In this document: piece by piece, positions 50,029 to 58,065 of the stretch
Position numbering within the stretch: the stretch's first letter is position 1
How the letters are laid out: every line of letters starts with the position of its first letter
NCBI RefSeq assembly: GCF_014904815.1
Contig: NZ_JACZFR010000047.1
Coordinates: 41,138 to 105,137 of the forward strand
Source of the DNA: Microbulbifer taiwanensis
Lineage (GTDB): Bacteria > Pseudomonadota > Gammaproteobacteria > Pseudomonadales > Cellvibrionaceae
Direction: 5' to 3'
Length of the DNA: 64,000 nucleotides
The notes under the pieces: generated by a model
The model's database searches: none
Seen by the model: the letters and a program-made list of their open reading frames with translations, nothing else
Told to the model about the DNA's origin: nothing
Made by a program: the position numbers and the translations under genes

Positions 50029-50238
50029 CTATCATAACCATAATCTGTTTTCGGAGCAGCGACCCTGCGATTCCCGACACCCCGCCGCAGATAGCCCCGG
50101 CCGGGGACACGAACCGGGCCAGCGAGCCGGGGCTCCTCGCACCGGGACTATCGCATCTCTTTATGCCATTTATGCAGGCTCCAACTTATTGGGTTAGTAT
50201 CCCGACAGCGCCGAAAAATAACCGCAGAGCGAGCCCCT

Positions 50239-51282
50239 ATGGCGAATCAGCTCCAGGCACTGCTGGAACTCTGGCACGAGCATAAAAATTCCCGCAACTG
50301 GGTACTGGGCACTGTCTACAAAACCGCCGGCCCCTGCTACCGCAAAGCCGGTGCAATGATGCTGTTTGACGATTTGGGCAGGCACTACGGCCTCTTGAGT
50401 GGCGGCTGCCTCGAGGCGGACATCCAGCGACACGCACAGCAGGTGCTCAACGCAAAGCAATCCAAAATCCTCTGCTACGACGGCAGCGACGAGGACGACT
50501 TCTCCTTCCAATTGGGTATCGGCTGCGGCGGCACCGTGCATATCCTTCTGCAACCGATTCTCGAGGAGAATGATTACCTGCAGCTGGTGCAGCTGCGCGA
50601 CCACCTCCTCGAGCGCCGGCCCTGCCACTACTTGCAGAAAATCCCCCAAACCGGCGAAACCCTGGCACAGATCTCATCATTGAAAACTGCGGATTTCCAC
50701 TCCAGGGCCCGCCTGCTTCGCCTCGATGGCGGCGACTGGCTACAGACGCCGATCGCACCCGCACCGCACGTCCTGATCCTGGGGGCCGGAGTCGACGCAC
50801 GCCCCATGGCACAGCTGTTCCGCACCCAGGGCTGGAAAGTCAGCCTGTGCGATCCCCGCCCCGCCAATGCCCGCGCGGCCTATTTTCCCGGCTGCGACTG
50901 CTACCCGCTTCACCCCGACGGGCTCTCCACTCGGCTCGACTTACAGCAGGTCGATGCCGCCATTGTGATGGGGCACAATCTGGAGCTGGACGCCGCCGCT
51001 TTGCGGGCACTCTATTTGCAACCGCTGCAATACCTGGGCCTGCTCGGGCCATTAAGCCGCAGGGACAGGGTGCTGAAACTTGCCGGCCTGACGCTGGAAC
51101 AACTGAACACAGCCCTGCCGACACCGCTGCGCGCGCCGGTCGGACTGGACCTGGGCGGCGAGCTGCCGGAGAGTATCGCCCTGGCCACCTGCGCCGAACT
51201 GCACGCAGTACTGCACGGCGCCGAGGGGCGCAGCCTCAGCCCCGATACTGAACAAAAAATAAATGCGGACGAACTCGCATAA
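50239..51282 (+). CDS. XdhC/CoxF-family molybdoenzyme maturation protein
   Basis: 347 residues. The N-terminal domain (GTVYKTAGPCYRKAGAMMLF, LLSGGCLEADIQRHAQQVL, IGCGGTVHILLQP) and the C-terminal Rossmann domain (HVLILGAGVDARPMAQLFRT, IVMGHNLELDAAAL) are complete. XdhC proteins bind molybdenum cofactor and help insert its terminal sulfido ligand into xanthine-dehydrogenase-type enzymes. First gene of a four-gene run with a MocA-like protein and both iorAB-like subunits, consistent with dedicated maturation. Confidence 0.9.
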   Translation: MANQLQALLELWHEHKNSRNWVLGTVYKTAGPCYRKAGAMMLFDDLGRHYGLLSGGCLEADIQRHAQQVLNAKQSKILCYDGSDEDDFSFQLGIGCGGTVHILLQPILEENDYLQLVQLRDHLLERRPCHYLQKIPQTGETLAQISSLKTADFHSRARLLRLDGGDWLQTPIAPAPHVLILGAGVDARPMAQLFRTQGWKVSLCDPRPANARAAYFPGCDCYPLHPDGLSTRLDLQQVDAAIVMGHNLELDAAALRALYLQPLQYLGLLGPLSRRDRVLKLAGLTLEQLNTALPTPLRAPVGLDLGGELPESIALATCAELHAVLHGAEGRSLSPDTEQKINADELA

Positions 51283-51289
51283 GCCACAG

Positions 51290-51865
51290 ATGGCAGACAT
51301 TCAGCCCATTATTCTCGCCGCCGGCGCCTCCAGCCGCTTCGGCGCCTGCAAATTGCTGTTGGAGCACGGCGGCAGAACACTGCTGCAACACTGCGTCGAT
51401 AAGCTGGTTTCTCTGGACCTGCCGACGCCACTGATCGTCAGCGGCGCCTGGCACGCACCGTTGGTCGACGCGCACCCGGGGCTGGACCTGCGACAGAATC
51501 GCGACTGGCGGGCGGGCATGGGCAGCTCGCTGGCCTTCGGTATCCGGCAACTACAGGCAGACTGTGAAGCGGCGCTGATTGTGCTGGCGGATCAACCGGC
51601 GGTAACCGGGGCGGATATCCGCAGCCTGCTGGATACCTGGAAAGAAAATAGGAATATTGTCTGCAGTTTCTACGAAAACCGGCGGGGTGTCCCGGCAATT
51701 TTTCCCCGCAGTGTTTTTGCCCAGCTGGCAATTCTGGACGGCGACAGGGGAGCGCGCGAGCTACTGCGCGGCCCGCGCGACGATATCACCAGCGTACCCT
51801 TGGCCAGCGCCGTCATCGATATAGATACACCACAGGATTGGAAAAACTTCGGAGAGAGCCGATGA
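51290..51865 (+). CDS. MocA-like molybdenum cofactor nucleotidyltransferase
   Basis: 191 residues from the ATG at 51290 ([20 protein letters not shown]); an in-frame ATG at 51263 would overlap xdh[16 protein letters not shown] is the nucleotide-binding signature, [11 protein letters not shown] the metal-binding motif, and [14 protein letters not shown] the substrate loop. MocA converts Mo-molybdopterin and CTP to the cytosine dinucleotide form that this enzyme class uses. The stop overlaps the next start (ATGA). Confidence 0.87.
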   Translation: MADIQPIILAAGASSRFGACKLLLEHGGRTLLQHCVDKLVSLDLPTPLIVSGAWHAPLVDAHPGLDLRQNRDWRAGMGSSLAFGIRQLQADCEAALIVLADQPAVTGADIRSLLDTWKENRNIVCSFYENRRGVPAIFPRSVFAQLAILDGDRGARELLRGPRDDITSVPLASAVIDIDTPQDWKNFGESR

Positions 51866-52350
51866 AAATAAATGTAAACGGCACCGCACACCAGATCGAA
51901 GTGGAAGAGGATATGCCGCTGCTCTGGGTCCTGCGCGATGAACTCAGGCTGACCGGCACCAAATTCGGTTGCGGTGGCGGCTTCTGCGGCGCCTGCACCA
52001 TACACCTGGACGGCCAGCCGATGCGTGCCTGCCTGACACCGGTCAGTCTTGCCAAAGGCAAACAGATCACCACCATCGAAGGCCTCTCCGAAAATGGCGA
52101 CCACCCGTTGCAGCAGGCCTGGATAGAGCACAATGTGCCCCAGTGCGGCTACTGCCAGAGCGGCCAGCTGATGTCCGCCGCCGCATTGCTGGCACATAAT
52201 GCCAGCCCCAGCGACGGGGAAATCGATCAGGCGATGACCGGCAACCTGTGCCGCTGCGGCACCTACCCGCGCATCAGGTCGGCGATAAAGACAGCCGCTG
52301 TTAAATCCGCGACATTTGAAAATGCCGCAGCCAGGGAAGGAGAAAATTGA
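51862..52350 (+). CDS. Isoquinoline 1-oxidoreductase-type [2Fe-2S] small subunit
   Basis: 162 residues from the ATG at 51862. The plant-type cluster is held by [21 protein letters not shown], and the second four-helix-bundle cluster by CGYCQSGQ and [11 protein letters not shown]. All eight cysteines are present. It passes electrons from the molybdopterin subunit to an external acceptor. There is no FAD subunit gene nearby, as in periplasmic IorAB-like enzymes that use cytochromes. Coupled to its neighbours at both ends (ATGA, TGATG). Confidence 0.9.
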   Translation: MKINVNGTAHQIEVEEDMPLLWVLRDELRLTGTKFGCGGGFCGACTIHLDGQPMRACLTPVSLAKGKQITTIEGLSENGDHPLQQAWIEHNVPQCGYCQSGQLMSAAALLAHNASPSDGEIDQAMTGNLCRCGTYPRIRSAIKTAAVKSATFENAAAREGEN

Positions 52351-54593
52351 TGAGCGATCGCAGCGTAGAAAATATCGACCGCCGCCGCTTTCTCAAGCTC
52401 ACCGGCCTCAGCGCCGGCGGCCTGGTGTTGGGCGCCACCCTGCCCGGCTGGCAGCCATCCTGGGCCGCGGGATTGGATAAAGGCGGCGAGCTGAACCTGT
52501 TTGTCAGCATCGACGGCGACGACACAGTGTCGATCGTCTGCCACCGCTCGGAAATGGGCCAGGGTATCCGCACCGGCCTGCCGCAGGTGGTGGCCGACGA
52601 ACTGGAAGCGGACTGGCAGAAAGTAAAGGTCGTCCAGGGTCTCGGCGACAAGCGTTACGGCAGCCAGAACACCGACGGCTCGCGCAGCGTGCGCCGCTTC
52701 TACGACACCATGCGCCGCATGGGTGCCAGCGCCAGGACCATGCTGGAGCGGGCCGCGGCTGAGCGCTGGAATGTGCCGGCAAAAGAGTGCGCGGCCAGGA
52801 ACCACGTGATAATCCATATTCCGACCGATCGCCGCCTGGGTTTCGGAGAACTGGCGGCTGCCGCGGCGAAACAGGCGGTGCCGGATGAAAAAGACCTGCG
52901 CCTGAAGGACAGTGCGCAGTTCAATTATATCGGCAAGCCGGTGGACACAGTCGACACGCCGGATATGGTCACGGGCCGGGCCAACTACGGCCAGGATGTG
53001 CACCTCGACAATATGCTGATCGCCAGCATCGAGCGGGCACCGGTGCTGGGCAGCGGAATAGCAAAACTCGATGACAGCGCCGCGCGCAAGGTCAGGGGCC
53101 TGGTGGCCGTGGAGCGACTGGATGGCGGCGCCGAGCCGCCGCTGTTCAAGCCCCTGAGCGGCGTGGCCGTACTGGCTCACAATACCTGGACGGCACTCAA
53201 GGCCCGCAAGCTGTTGAATATTGAGTGGACCGAAAGCCCGCACGAGCAGCACGATAGCGACGATTATCTGGAAACTTTGAAGGACAATGTGCGGCAAACC
53301 GGGAAGACAGCAGTCGCCGAGGGCGATGTGGATATCGCCCTGGAGACTGCCAGTCGCCAGCACAGCGCCATCTACACCCTGCCCTACCTGGCCCATGCCA
53401 CCATGGAGCCGCCCAGCGCCACCGCCGTGGTGGGCGAGGAGGGCTGCGAGATATGGTCCTGCGTGCAGGATCCGCAGTCGGTGCAGCAGCATGTGGGCCA
53501 GGCCCTGGGACTGCCGCCGGAAAAGGTGAAGGTCAATGTCACCTTCCTCGGCGGCGGCTTCGGGCGCAAGTCCAAGCCGGACTTTGTCGTCGAGGCGGCG
53601 CTACTGGCGAAAAAAATGCAGCGGCCGGTCAAGGTGGTCTGGAGCCGCGAGGACGATATTCGCCACGACTACTACCACGCTGCCAGCGCCGCCTACTTCC
53701 AGGCCGGACTCGACGAACACGGCAAGGTGGACGGCTGGCTGCAGCGCACCGCCTTCCCCTCCATCGGCGGCACCTTCCAGCCCGGCGTCGATCACCCGGC
53801 CAATTTTGAGCTGGACCTGGGCCTGACCGACCTGCCCTTCGCCATTGCCAACCGCCGCACCGAAACCCAACAGGCGGACTACCACGCGCGTATCGGCTGG
53901 CTCAGGTCCGTGTCCAATATCCAGAATGCCTTTGGCGTGTGCAGCTTTGCCGACGAACTCGCCCATATCAATGGCCGGCGCCCGGACGAATTCCTGCTCG
54001 ACCTGATAGGCCCGGACCGCAAGATCGATCCCAGCCAGGGGGATTACAAGTACGGCAACTACGGCGAAACACTGGAAAAATTCCCGATAGATACCGCGCG
54101 CCTGAAGAATGTATTGCGACGCACGGCCGCCAGGGCAGACTTCGATACAGACGGCGGCGAGGGTTGGGGTATCGCAGTGCACCGCAGCTTCCTGTCCTAT
54201 GTGGGCATCGCCACCCGGGTGCAGGTGCGGGACGAACAACTGAAAATCCTGCAGATGCACTGTGTCGCCGACGTGGGCCTGGCGGTCAACCCGGACAGGG
54301 TGAAGTCGCAGATGGAGGGCGCCATGATTTTCGGTATGAGCCTGGCGCTGATGGGCGAAATCAAGATGCAGAATGGCGCCGTGGCAAACAGCAACTTCCA
54401 CGACTACCCGCTGCTGCGCATGCACCAGTGCCCTTCCCTGACCGTTGAGCTGGTCGCCTCGGGCGAACCGCCGGCGGGCGTCGGTGAACCGGGTGTGCCA
54501 CCGGTGGCGCCGAGTATTACCAACGCGATATTTGCTGCGAGCGGGCAGCGGATTCGGGAACTGCCGATTAACAAACATCTGAAGATCGGTTAA
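52350..54593 (+). CDS. Isoquinoline 1-oxidoreductase-type molybdopterin large subunit, Tat-exported
   Basis: 747 residues from the ATG at 52350; AAGGAGA is six bases ahead. DRRRFLKLTGLSAGG is a twin-arginine signal. Cofactor regions include SEMGQGIRTGLPQVVADELE, a duplicated-fold FLGGGFGRKSKPDFVVEAAL, and GVGEPGVPPVAPSITNAIFA, which holds the catalytic Glu of the family. Members hydroxylate N-heterocycles or oxidise aldehydes with water as oxygen source. Together with the small subunit it should fold in the cytoplasm and be exported as a complex. The substrate cannot be read from sequence. Confidence 0.9.
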   Translation: MSDRSVENIDRRRFLKLTGLSAGGLVLGATLPGWQPSWAAGLDKGGELNLFVSIDGDDTVSIVCHRSEMGQGIRTGLPQVVADELEADWQKVKVVQGLGDKRYGSQNTDGSRSVRRFYDTMRRMGASARTMLERAAAERWNVPAKECAARNHVIIHIPTDRRLGFGELAAAAAKQAVPDEKDLRLKDSAQFNYIGKPVDTVDTPDMVTGRANYGQDVHLDNMLIASIERAPVLGSGIAKLDDSAARKVRGLVAVERLDGGAEPPLFKPLSGVAVLAHNTWTALKARKLLNIEWTESPHEQHDSDDYLETLKDNVRQTGKTAVAEGDVDIALETASRQHSAIYTLPYLAHATMEPPSATAVVGEEGCEIWSCVQDPQSVQQHVGQALGLPPEKVKVNVTFLGGGFGRKSKPDFVVEAALLAKKMQRPVKVVWSREDDIRHDYYHAASAAYFQAGLDEHGKVDGWLQRTAFPSIGGTFQPGVDHPANFELDLGLTDLPFAIANRRTETQQADYHARIGWLRSVSNIQNAFGVCSFADELAHINGRRPDEFLLDLIGPDRKIDPSQGDYKYGNYGETLEKFPIDTARLKNVLRRTAARADFDTDGGEGWGIAVHRSFLSYVGIATRVQVRDEQLKILQMHCVADVGLAVNPDRVKSQMEGAMIFGMSLALMGEIKMQNGAVANSNFHDYPLLRMHQCPSLTVELVASGEPPAGVGEPGVPPVAPSITNAIFAASGQRIRELPINKHLKIG

Positions 54594-54606
54594 GTTGCGT
54601 CCCCTC

Positions 54607-54639
54607 GATTGCCCCGGTACCCGGACTGCCGGGGCAATC
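54607..54639. terminator. Stem-loop after the molybdoenzyme operon
   Basis: GATTGCCCCGG (54607-54617) and CCGGGGCAATC (54629-54639) form a perfect 11-base-pair stem with an 11-base loop, 13 bp after the large-subunit stop. No T-run follows, so efficiency is uncertain; it separates the operon from the cytochrome-bearing dehydrogenase gene. Confidence 0.6.
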
Positions 54640-54669
54640 CACTCCCGCAGTTTGTGAGTTTTCAGATTT

Positions 54670-56256
54670 ATGGAATTAAGCAGCAAATGGATTGCCGGCC
54701 TGCTGTTCGGCCTCTACGCAACCGCCTCCGCCGCCAACTACCAGCCTCTCCCCGATAAATTCTGCGACGGCCTGCCCGGACTCCCGGTGGGTACCATGGC
54801 CGGTACCTGCCTCGGACTGGTGGCCAGCGCAGACAGCGGTATCGGCTTTCGCAAACCCCGCAAGGCGCTGGAAATTGCCGCCGACAACCGGATCCTGGTC
54901 ACGGATATGGGCGGCTGGGGTGCCGGCCGGGGTATCCTGTGGCTGCTGGAATTTGGCGACGACCGCTACAGTGAGCTGCGCAGTGTCAGCAAACTGGCCA
55001 CCGGCCTGAACCTGCCCCACGATATCAAGCTCGGCCCCGGGGGCTATATCTATCTGGGCGAAGCGCACAGGATCACCCGCTTCCGGCTGCAGGGCGGGCG
55101 GATAACGGCACCGCAGACGGTGGCCGACGGCCTGCCATTTGCCCCGGGAAATCACCTGCACCCGCTGACCAGCTTCGTCTTCCTGCCCAATAATGACCTG
55201 CTGGTAAACGCCGGCTCCAAAACCGACGACTGCGGGCGCGCCGCCGGCCGCACTCGGTGCGATGAGATCGGCTCCACCGGACTGAGACGCTACGAATACC
55301 TGCCCGGGGAAAAGCGCTGGAAGGATACATTCGAACTCTATGCCAGCGGGCTGCGCAACTCGATGGCACTGGCGATCCATTCGAGCGGCACCGTTTTGCA
55401 GGGCGAGAACAGCACCGACCTGAAAGACGCCGAAGAACCCTATGAGGAAATCAATGTGATCCGGCGCGGCGGCTTCTACGGCTGGCCCTATTGCGCCAAT
55501 CGCGCACTCGATACCGGCTATATCGAAAACGGCTGCGACCGCCCCGACTATGTCGAGCCCTACAGCCTGATGCCGCCCCATGTGGCGCCACTGGATATGA
55601 TTTATTACAGCGGCGATCGGCTGCCCGGACTGCGGGGCCAATTGCTGGTCAGCTGGCACGGATACCGGGTGGTGGGCAACCGGCTGGTGAGCTATCCGAC
55701 ATCGGGCGAGGGACTGCCGCTGCTATCCGAAGACGTCGTTTTCAGGCGCGATCCCATTCCGCCGGCCACAGATTTTACCGATCACACCATGGCACCCCGC
55801 GGCGGTTCCGCCGCCGATGCACAGCATGCGGAAGTCATAGGGCGCTGGAACAAGGTAGAGGGCCTGAGACCGGAAGGGGCGCCGGTGGGACTGCTGCAAT
55901 TGCGCGATGGTTCGCTGCTGATTGTCGACGACAAGAACAGGGCCCTGCTGCGTCTGTCCCGCGGCGAGGCCTACGCAGACGAGGCCTTATCCTTCGCCTC
56001 TGCGGCAGTCGACGGCTTTGACTTCGGCGGCGAGGCCCGCCACCTGCTGCTGGATAATTGCGCCGACTGCCACCGGGAACTGCACAGCAACCCGGGCGAA
56101 CTGCTGAACCGGGGCAGCGGCTGGCTGCAGCGCAAGGACGGCGTCACCCTGCTGGAGCAGAGGCTCACCAGCCAGTCCGGGTTTATGCCGCCGATGGGCA
56201 AATTGGAAGAACAGTCGATCGATCTGATTCTGGGGGCTCTCAAAGCCCCCGAATAA
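54670..56256 (+). CDS. Exported sorbosone/glucose-dehydrogenase-like beta-propeller with c-type haem motif
   Basis: 528 residues. The signal peptide cleaves near LYATASAA (about 22). The six-bladed propeller of the PQQ-dependent sugar dehydrogenase class shows KALEIAADNRILVTDMGGWG, LNLPHDIKLGPGGYIYLGEA, ENSTDLKDAEEPYEEINVI and GGFYGWPYC. A C-terminal haem-binding CADCH (about residue 466) and a FMPPMGKLEEQSI segment with possible axial Met make a small cytochrome c domain. It probably oxidises a sugar or alcohol in the periplasm, or takes electrons from the adjacent molybdoenzyme; the latter is inferred from context only. Confidence 0.8.
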   Translation: MELSSKWIAGLLFGLYATASAANYQPLPDKFCDGLPGLPVGTMAGTCLGLVASADSGIGFRKPRKALEIAADNRILVTDMGGWGAGRGILWLLEFGDDRYSELRSVSKLATGLNLPHDIKLGPGGYIYLGEAHRITRFRLQGGRITAPQTVADGLPFAPGNHLHPLTSFVFLPNNDLLVNAGSKTDDCGRAAGRTRCDEIGSTGLRRYEYLPGEKRWKDTFELYASGLRNSMALAIHSSGTVLQGENSTDLKDAEEPYEEINVIRRGGFYGWPYCANRALDTGYIENGCDRPDYVEPYSLMPPHVAPLDMIYYSGDRLPGLRGQLLVSWHGYRVVGNRLVSYPTSGEGLPLLSEDVVFRRDPIPPATDFTDHTMAPRGGSAADAQHAEVIGRWNKVEGLRPEGAPVGLLQLRDGSLLIVDDKNRALLRLSRGEAYADEALSFASAAVDGFDFGGEARHLLLDNCADCHRELHSNPGELLNRGSGWLQRKDGVTLLEQRLTSQSGFMPPMGKLEEQSIDLILGALKAPE

Positions 56257-56377
56257 TCTCCGTCTCAATCAACTGCAGTGGGCGCTTCGCGGAATCCTTT
56301 TTGATATTGGCAAACGGCCTGAAGGTACCGGGCGAAGCCCTGCGACAGGCCGGGCCTTTGTGCACCGGCAAAGGCTG

Positions 56378-56701
56378 TCATTTCGGTGGCAGGGAGCCGG
56401 CAAACTCCGCACCGCGGCTGACCCAATCGCCCAGGTCTGCGGCCACCGCATCCTCCTCCACATATACCATGCCCTTCAGCGGCCTGCCGGTGTAATCCAT
56501 CGGCCGCGTATAGCGCTCGGCCAGCGCATCCTGGTAGTTATCCGGGCCGACGCGCACCATCAGCTCCTCACCCACCACACCGCAGGCCATGTTGCCGTTC
56601 AGCATAAAGGCGAGGCCGCCAAACATCTGCTTTTCGGTCAGTCCCTCGTTTACCTGCAACAGCTCGCGCACTTTTTCTGCCAGTTCTTCGTTGTATGTCA
56701 T
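56378..56701 (-). CDS. TfoX N-terminal-domain protein
   Basis: 107 residues from the ATG at 56701, behind GAGGAGG. VNEGLTEKQMFGGLAFMLNG and MACGVVGEELMVRVGPDNY are the TfoX_N signature; the C-terminal TfoX domain is absent, as in many small stand-alone members. In full-length TfoX the protein links to competence control, but single-domain forms are uncharacterised. It begins ten bases after the DUF1801 gene, forming a two-gene operon. Confidence 0.83.
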   Translation of the reverse strand: MTYNEELAEKVRELLQVNEGLTEKQMFGGLAFMLNGNMACGVVGEELMVRVGPDNYQDALAERYTRPMDYTGRPLKGMVYVEEDAVAADLGDWVSRGAEFAGSLPPK

Positions 56702-56711
56702 AACAACCTCC

Positions 56712-57062
56712 TCAGTGACCTTTGCTGAATGCGGACGCGAGCACCGGTTCCAGATCCGCCCAGGCGATCTCATCGCCATCGCGGAAGTTCAGGCAACCGG
56801 TGCCGCATTTAACCTTGGGGTGACTATCGATATAGGGTTGGATATGTTCCCTCGCGCAGGTGTAGAGGGAGACGTAGTTTTTCTGGTTCGCGATTGCGAC
56901 CCAGCCCTTGTCCACCTCGTAGGTGGGCATTTTGTATTTCAGGGAAAGCTGCGCCCGGGGATAACGCTCGACGATAAAATGATGCAGTGACTGAAGCCGC
57001 TCACTGCGCTGTGGGGGGAGCGGGCTGGTGTATTCGGCGACTGGTTCCGGAAGCTGCACCAT
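56712..57062 (-). CDS. DUF1801 (YdhG-like) domain protein
   Basis: 116 residues. QSLHHFIVERYPRAQLSLKY, KMPTYEVDKGWVAIANQKNY, VSLYTCAREHIQPY and KCGTGCLNFRDGDEIAW match the DUF1801 fold, related to frataxin-like iron chaperone proteins. Three cysteines (CAREH, KCGTGC) may bind metal. No Shine-Dalgarno is present: a 9-bp palindrome fills the leader up to four bases before the ATG. Function unknown. Confidence 0.8.
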   Translation of the reverse strand: MVQLPEPVAEYTSPLPPQRSERLQSLHHFIVERYPRAQLSLKYKMPTYEVDKGWVAIANQKNYVSLYTCAREHIQPYIDSHPKVKCGTGCLNFRDGDEIAWADLEPVLASAFSKGH

Positions 57063-57066
57063 ATTT

Positions 57067-57091
57067 AAAAAGTTATTGTGAGTAACTTTTT
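57067..57091. promoter_or_regulatory. Perfect palindrome in the DUF1801 leader
   Basis: AAAAAGTTA and TAACTTTTT are exact reverse complements around a seven-base spacer, five to 29 bases upstream of the minus-strand start codon at 57062. Candidate operator, or an RNA hairpin controlling translation. The regulator is unknown and not encoded nearby. Confidence 0.5.
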
Positions 57092-57165
57092 AAGTGTAGC
57101 AGGAAATATCGATTTTTCCTTAGCGCCCGAGATAGAAGTGCGCACCGCACCGTCCAAAGGAAACT

Positions 57166-57897
57166 TCAATCCAGCAATTCCAGCCGGCCGTCTCCCAGGT
57201 GGTAGATGGCGCCGACAATTCTCAGGTTTCCATCTTTTTCCAGCTTCGCAAGCACTTCACTGTCTTCCCGGATCTGCGCCATGGAGTGCCGTACATTGTT
57301 GGCCGCCACCAGGTCGACAAACTCCGCGTTCTCACCACTGCGCTCGCCGGTATATTCTGTGGCCCTGATTGCGGGCTTGATCTCCGCCAGCAATCCGGTG
57401 AGCTGGCCCAGCTCGACACCGTCGATAGCCCCCCTCACCGCCCCACAGGCGGTGTGGCCCATTACCAGAATAACCTTGACGCCGGCCACCGCAGCGGAGA
57501 ATTCGAGACTGCCGACAATATCGTCGTTGCAGATATTCCCGGCGATGCGGGTATTGAACACCTCGCCCAGGCCGGTATCCAGCAATATCTCCGCCGGTGT
57601 TCGCGAGTCGATACAGCTCAATACTGCCGCCGCCGGAAATTGTCCCGAAGCACTGGCGCGCTTCTGTGCCAGATAGTCGTGGCGTTGCATCTCGCCGCTG
57701 CGAAAACGCCGGTTGCCGGCTTCGAGCATCTCGATAATCTGGTCCGCACTCATCGTGTCGCGCTCGGCCCTGGTCAGGGCAGCTGCATAGCTCGCGCAGC
57801 TAAAGCGCATAGCGCCACCTCCCAAGAGCCCCCCGGCGAGCGCGCCTTTCAACAGGGCGCGACGGCTGAATATACGGTTGCCGGATTGATCGCACAT
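57166..57897 (-). CDS. Tat-exported beta-class carbonic anhydrase
   Basis: 243 residues from the ATG at 57897, with GAGGAG eight bases ahead. FSRRALLKGALAGGLLGGG is a twin-arginine signal, so the enzyme is periplasmic. Zinc ligands Cys95, His148 and Cys151 and the Asp97-Arg99 dyad lie in LSCIDSRTP and GHTACGAVRGA. It interconverts CO2 and bicarbonate. Most beta enzymes are cytoplasmic; exported ones form a known minority. Stand-alone, with 103 bp to the DUF1801 gene. Confidence 0.9.
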   Translation of the reverse strand: MCDQSGNRIFSRRALLKGALAGGLLGGGAMRFSCASYAAALTRAERDTMSADQIIEMLEAGNRRFRSGEMQRHDYLAQKRASASGQFPAAAVLSCIDSRTPAEILLDTGLGEVFNTRIAGNICNDDIVGSLEFSAAVAGVKVILVMGHTACGAVRGAIDGVELGQLTGLLAEIKPAIRATEYTGERSGENAEFVDLVAANNVRHSMAQIREDSEVLAKLEKDGNLRIVGAIYHLGDGRLELLD

Positions 57898-58028
57898 ATA
57901 CTGACTCCTCAAGACCACGGGTGGAACTATCACTGTCAGTCTAGCGGGGACTGCCTGAGCGCAGAACTACACGCCAAAGGTGGGAGTGCTCTGAGGGAAG
58001 GAGGCATCGTCGGAAACGGCGCCGGAAC

Positions 58029-58055
58029 GGAACCCCGGCGTTGCACCGGGGTTCC
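58029..58055 (-). terminator. Stem-loop after purL
   Basis: GGAACCCCGG (58029-58038) and CCGGGGTTCC (58046-58055) form a perfect ten-base-pair stem with a seven-base loop, eleven bases beyond the purL stop on the minus strand. No T-run, but position and strength suggest a terminator. Confidence 0.6.
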
Positions 58056-58065
58056 AGAGCGGTTA

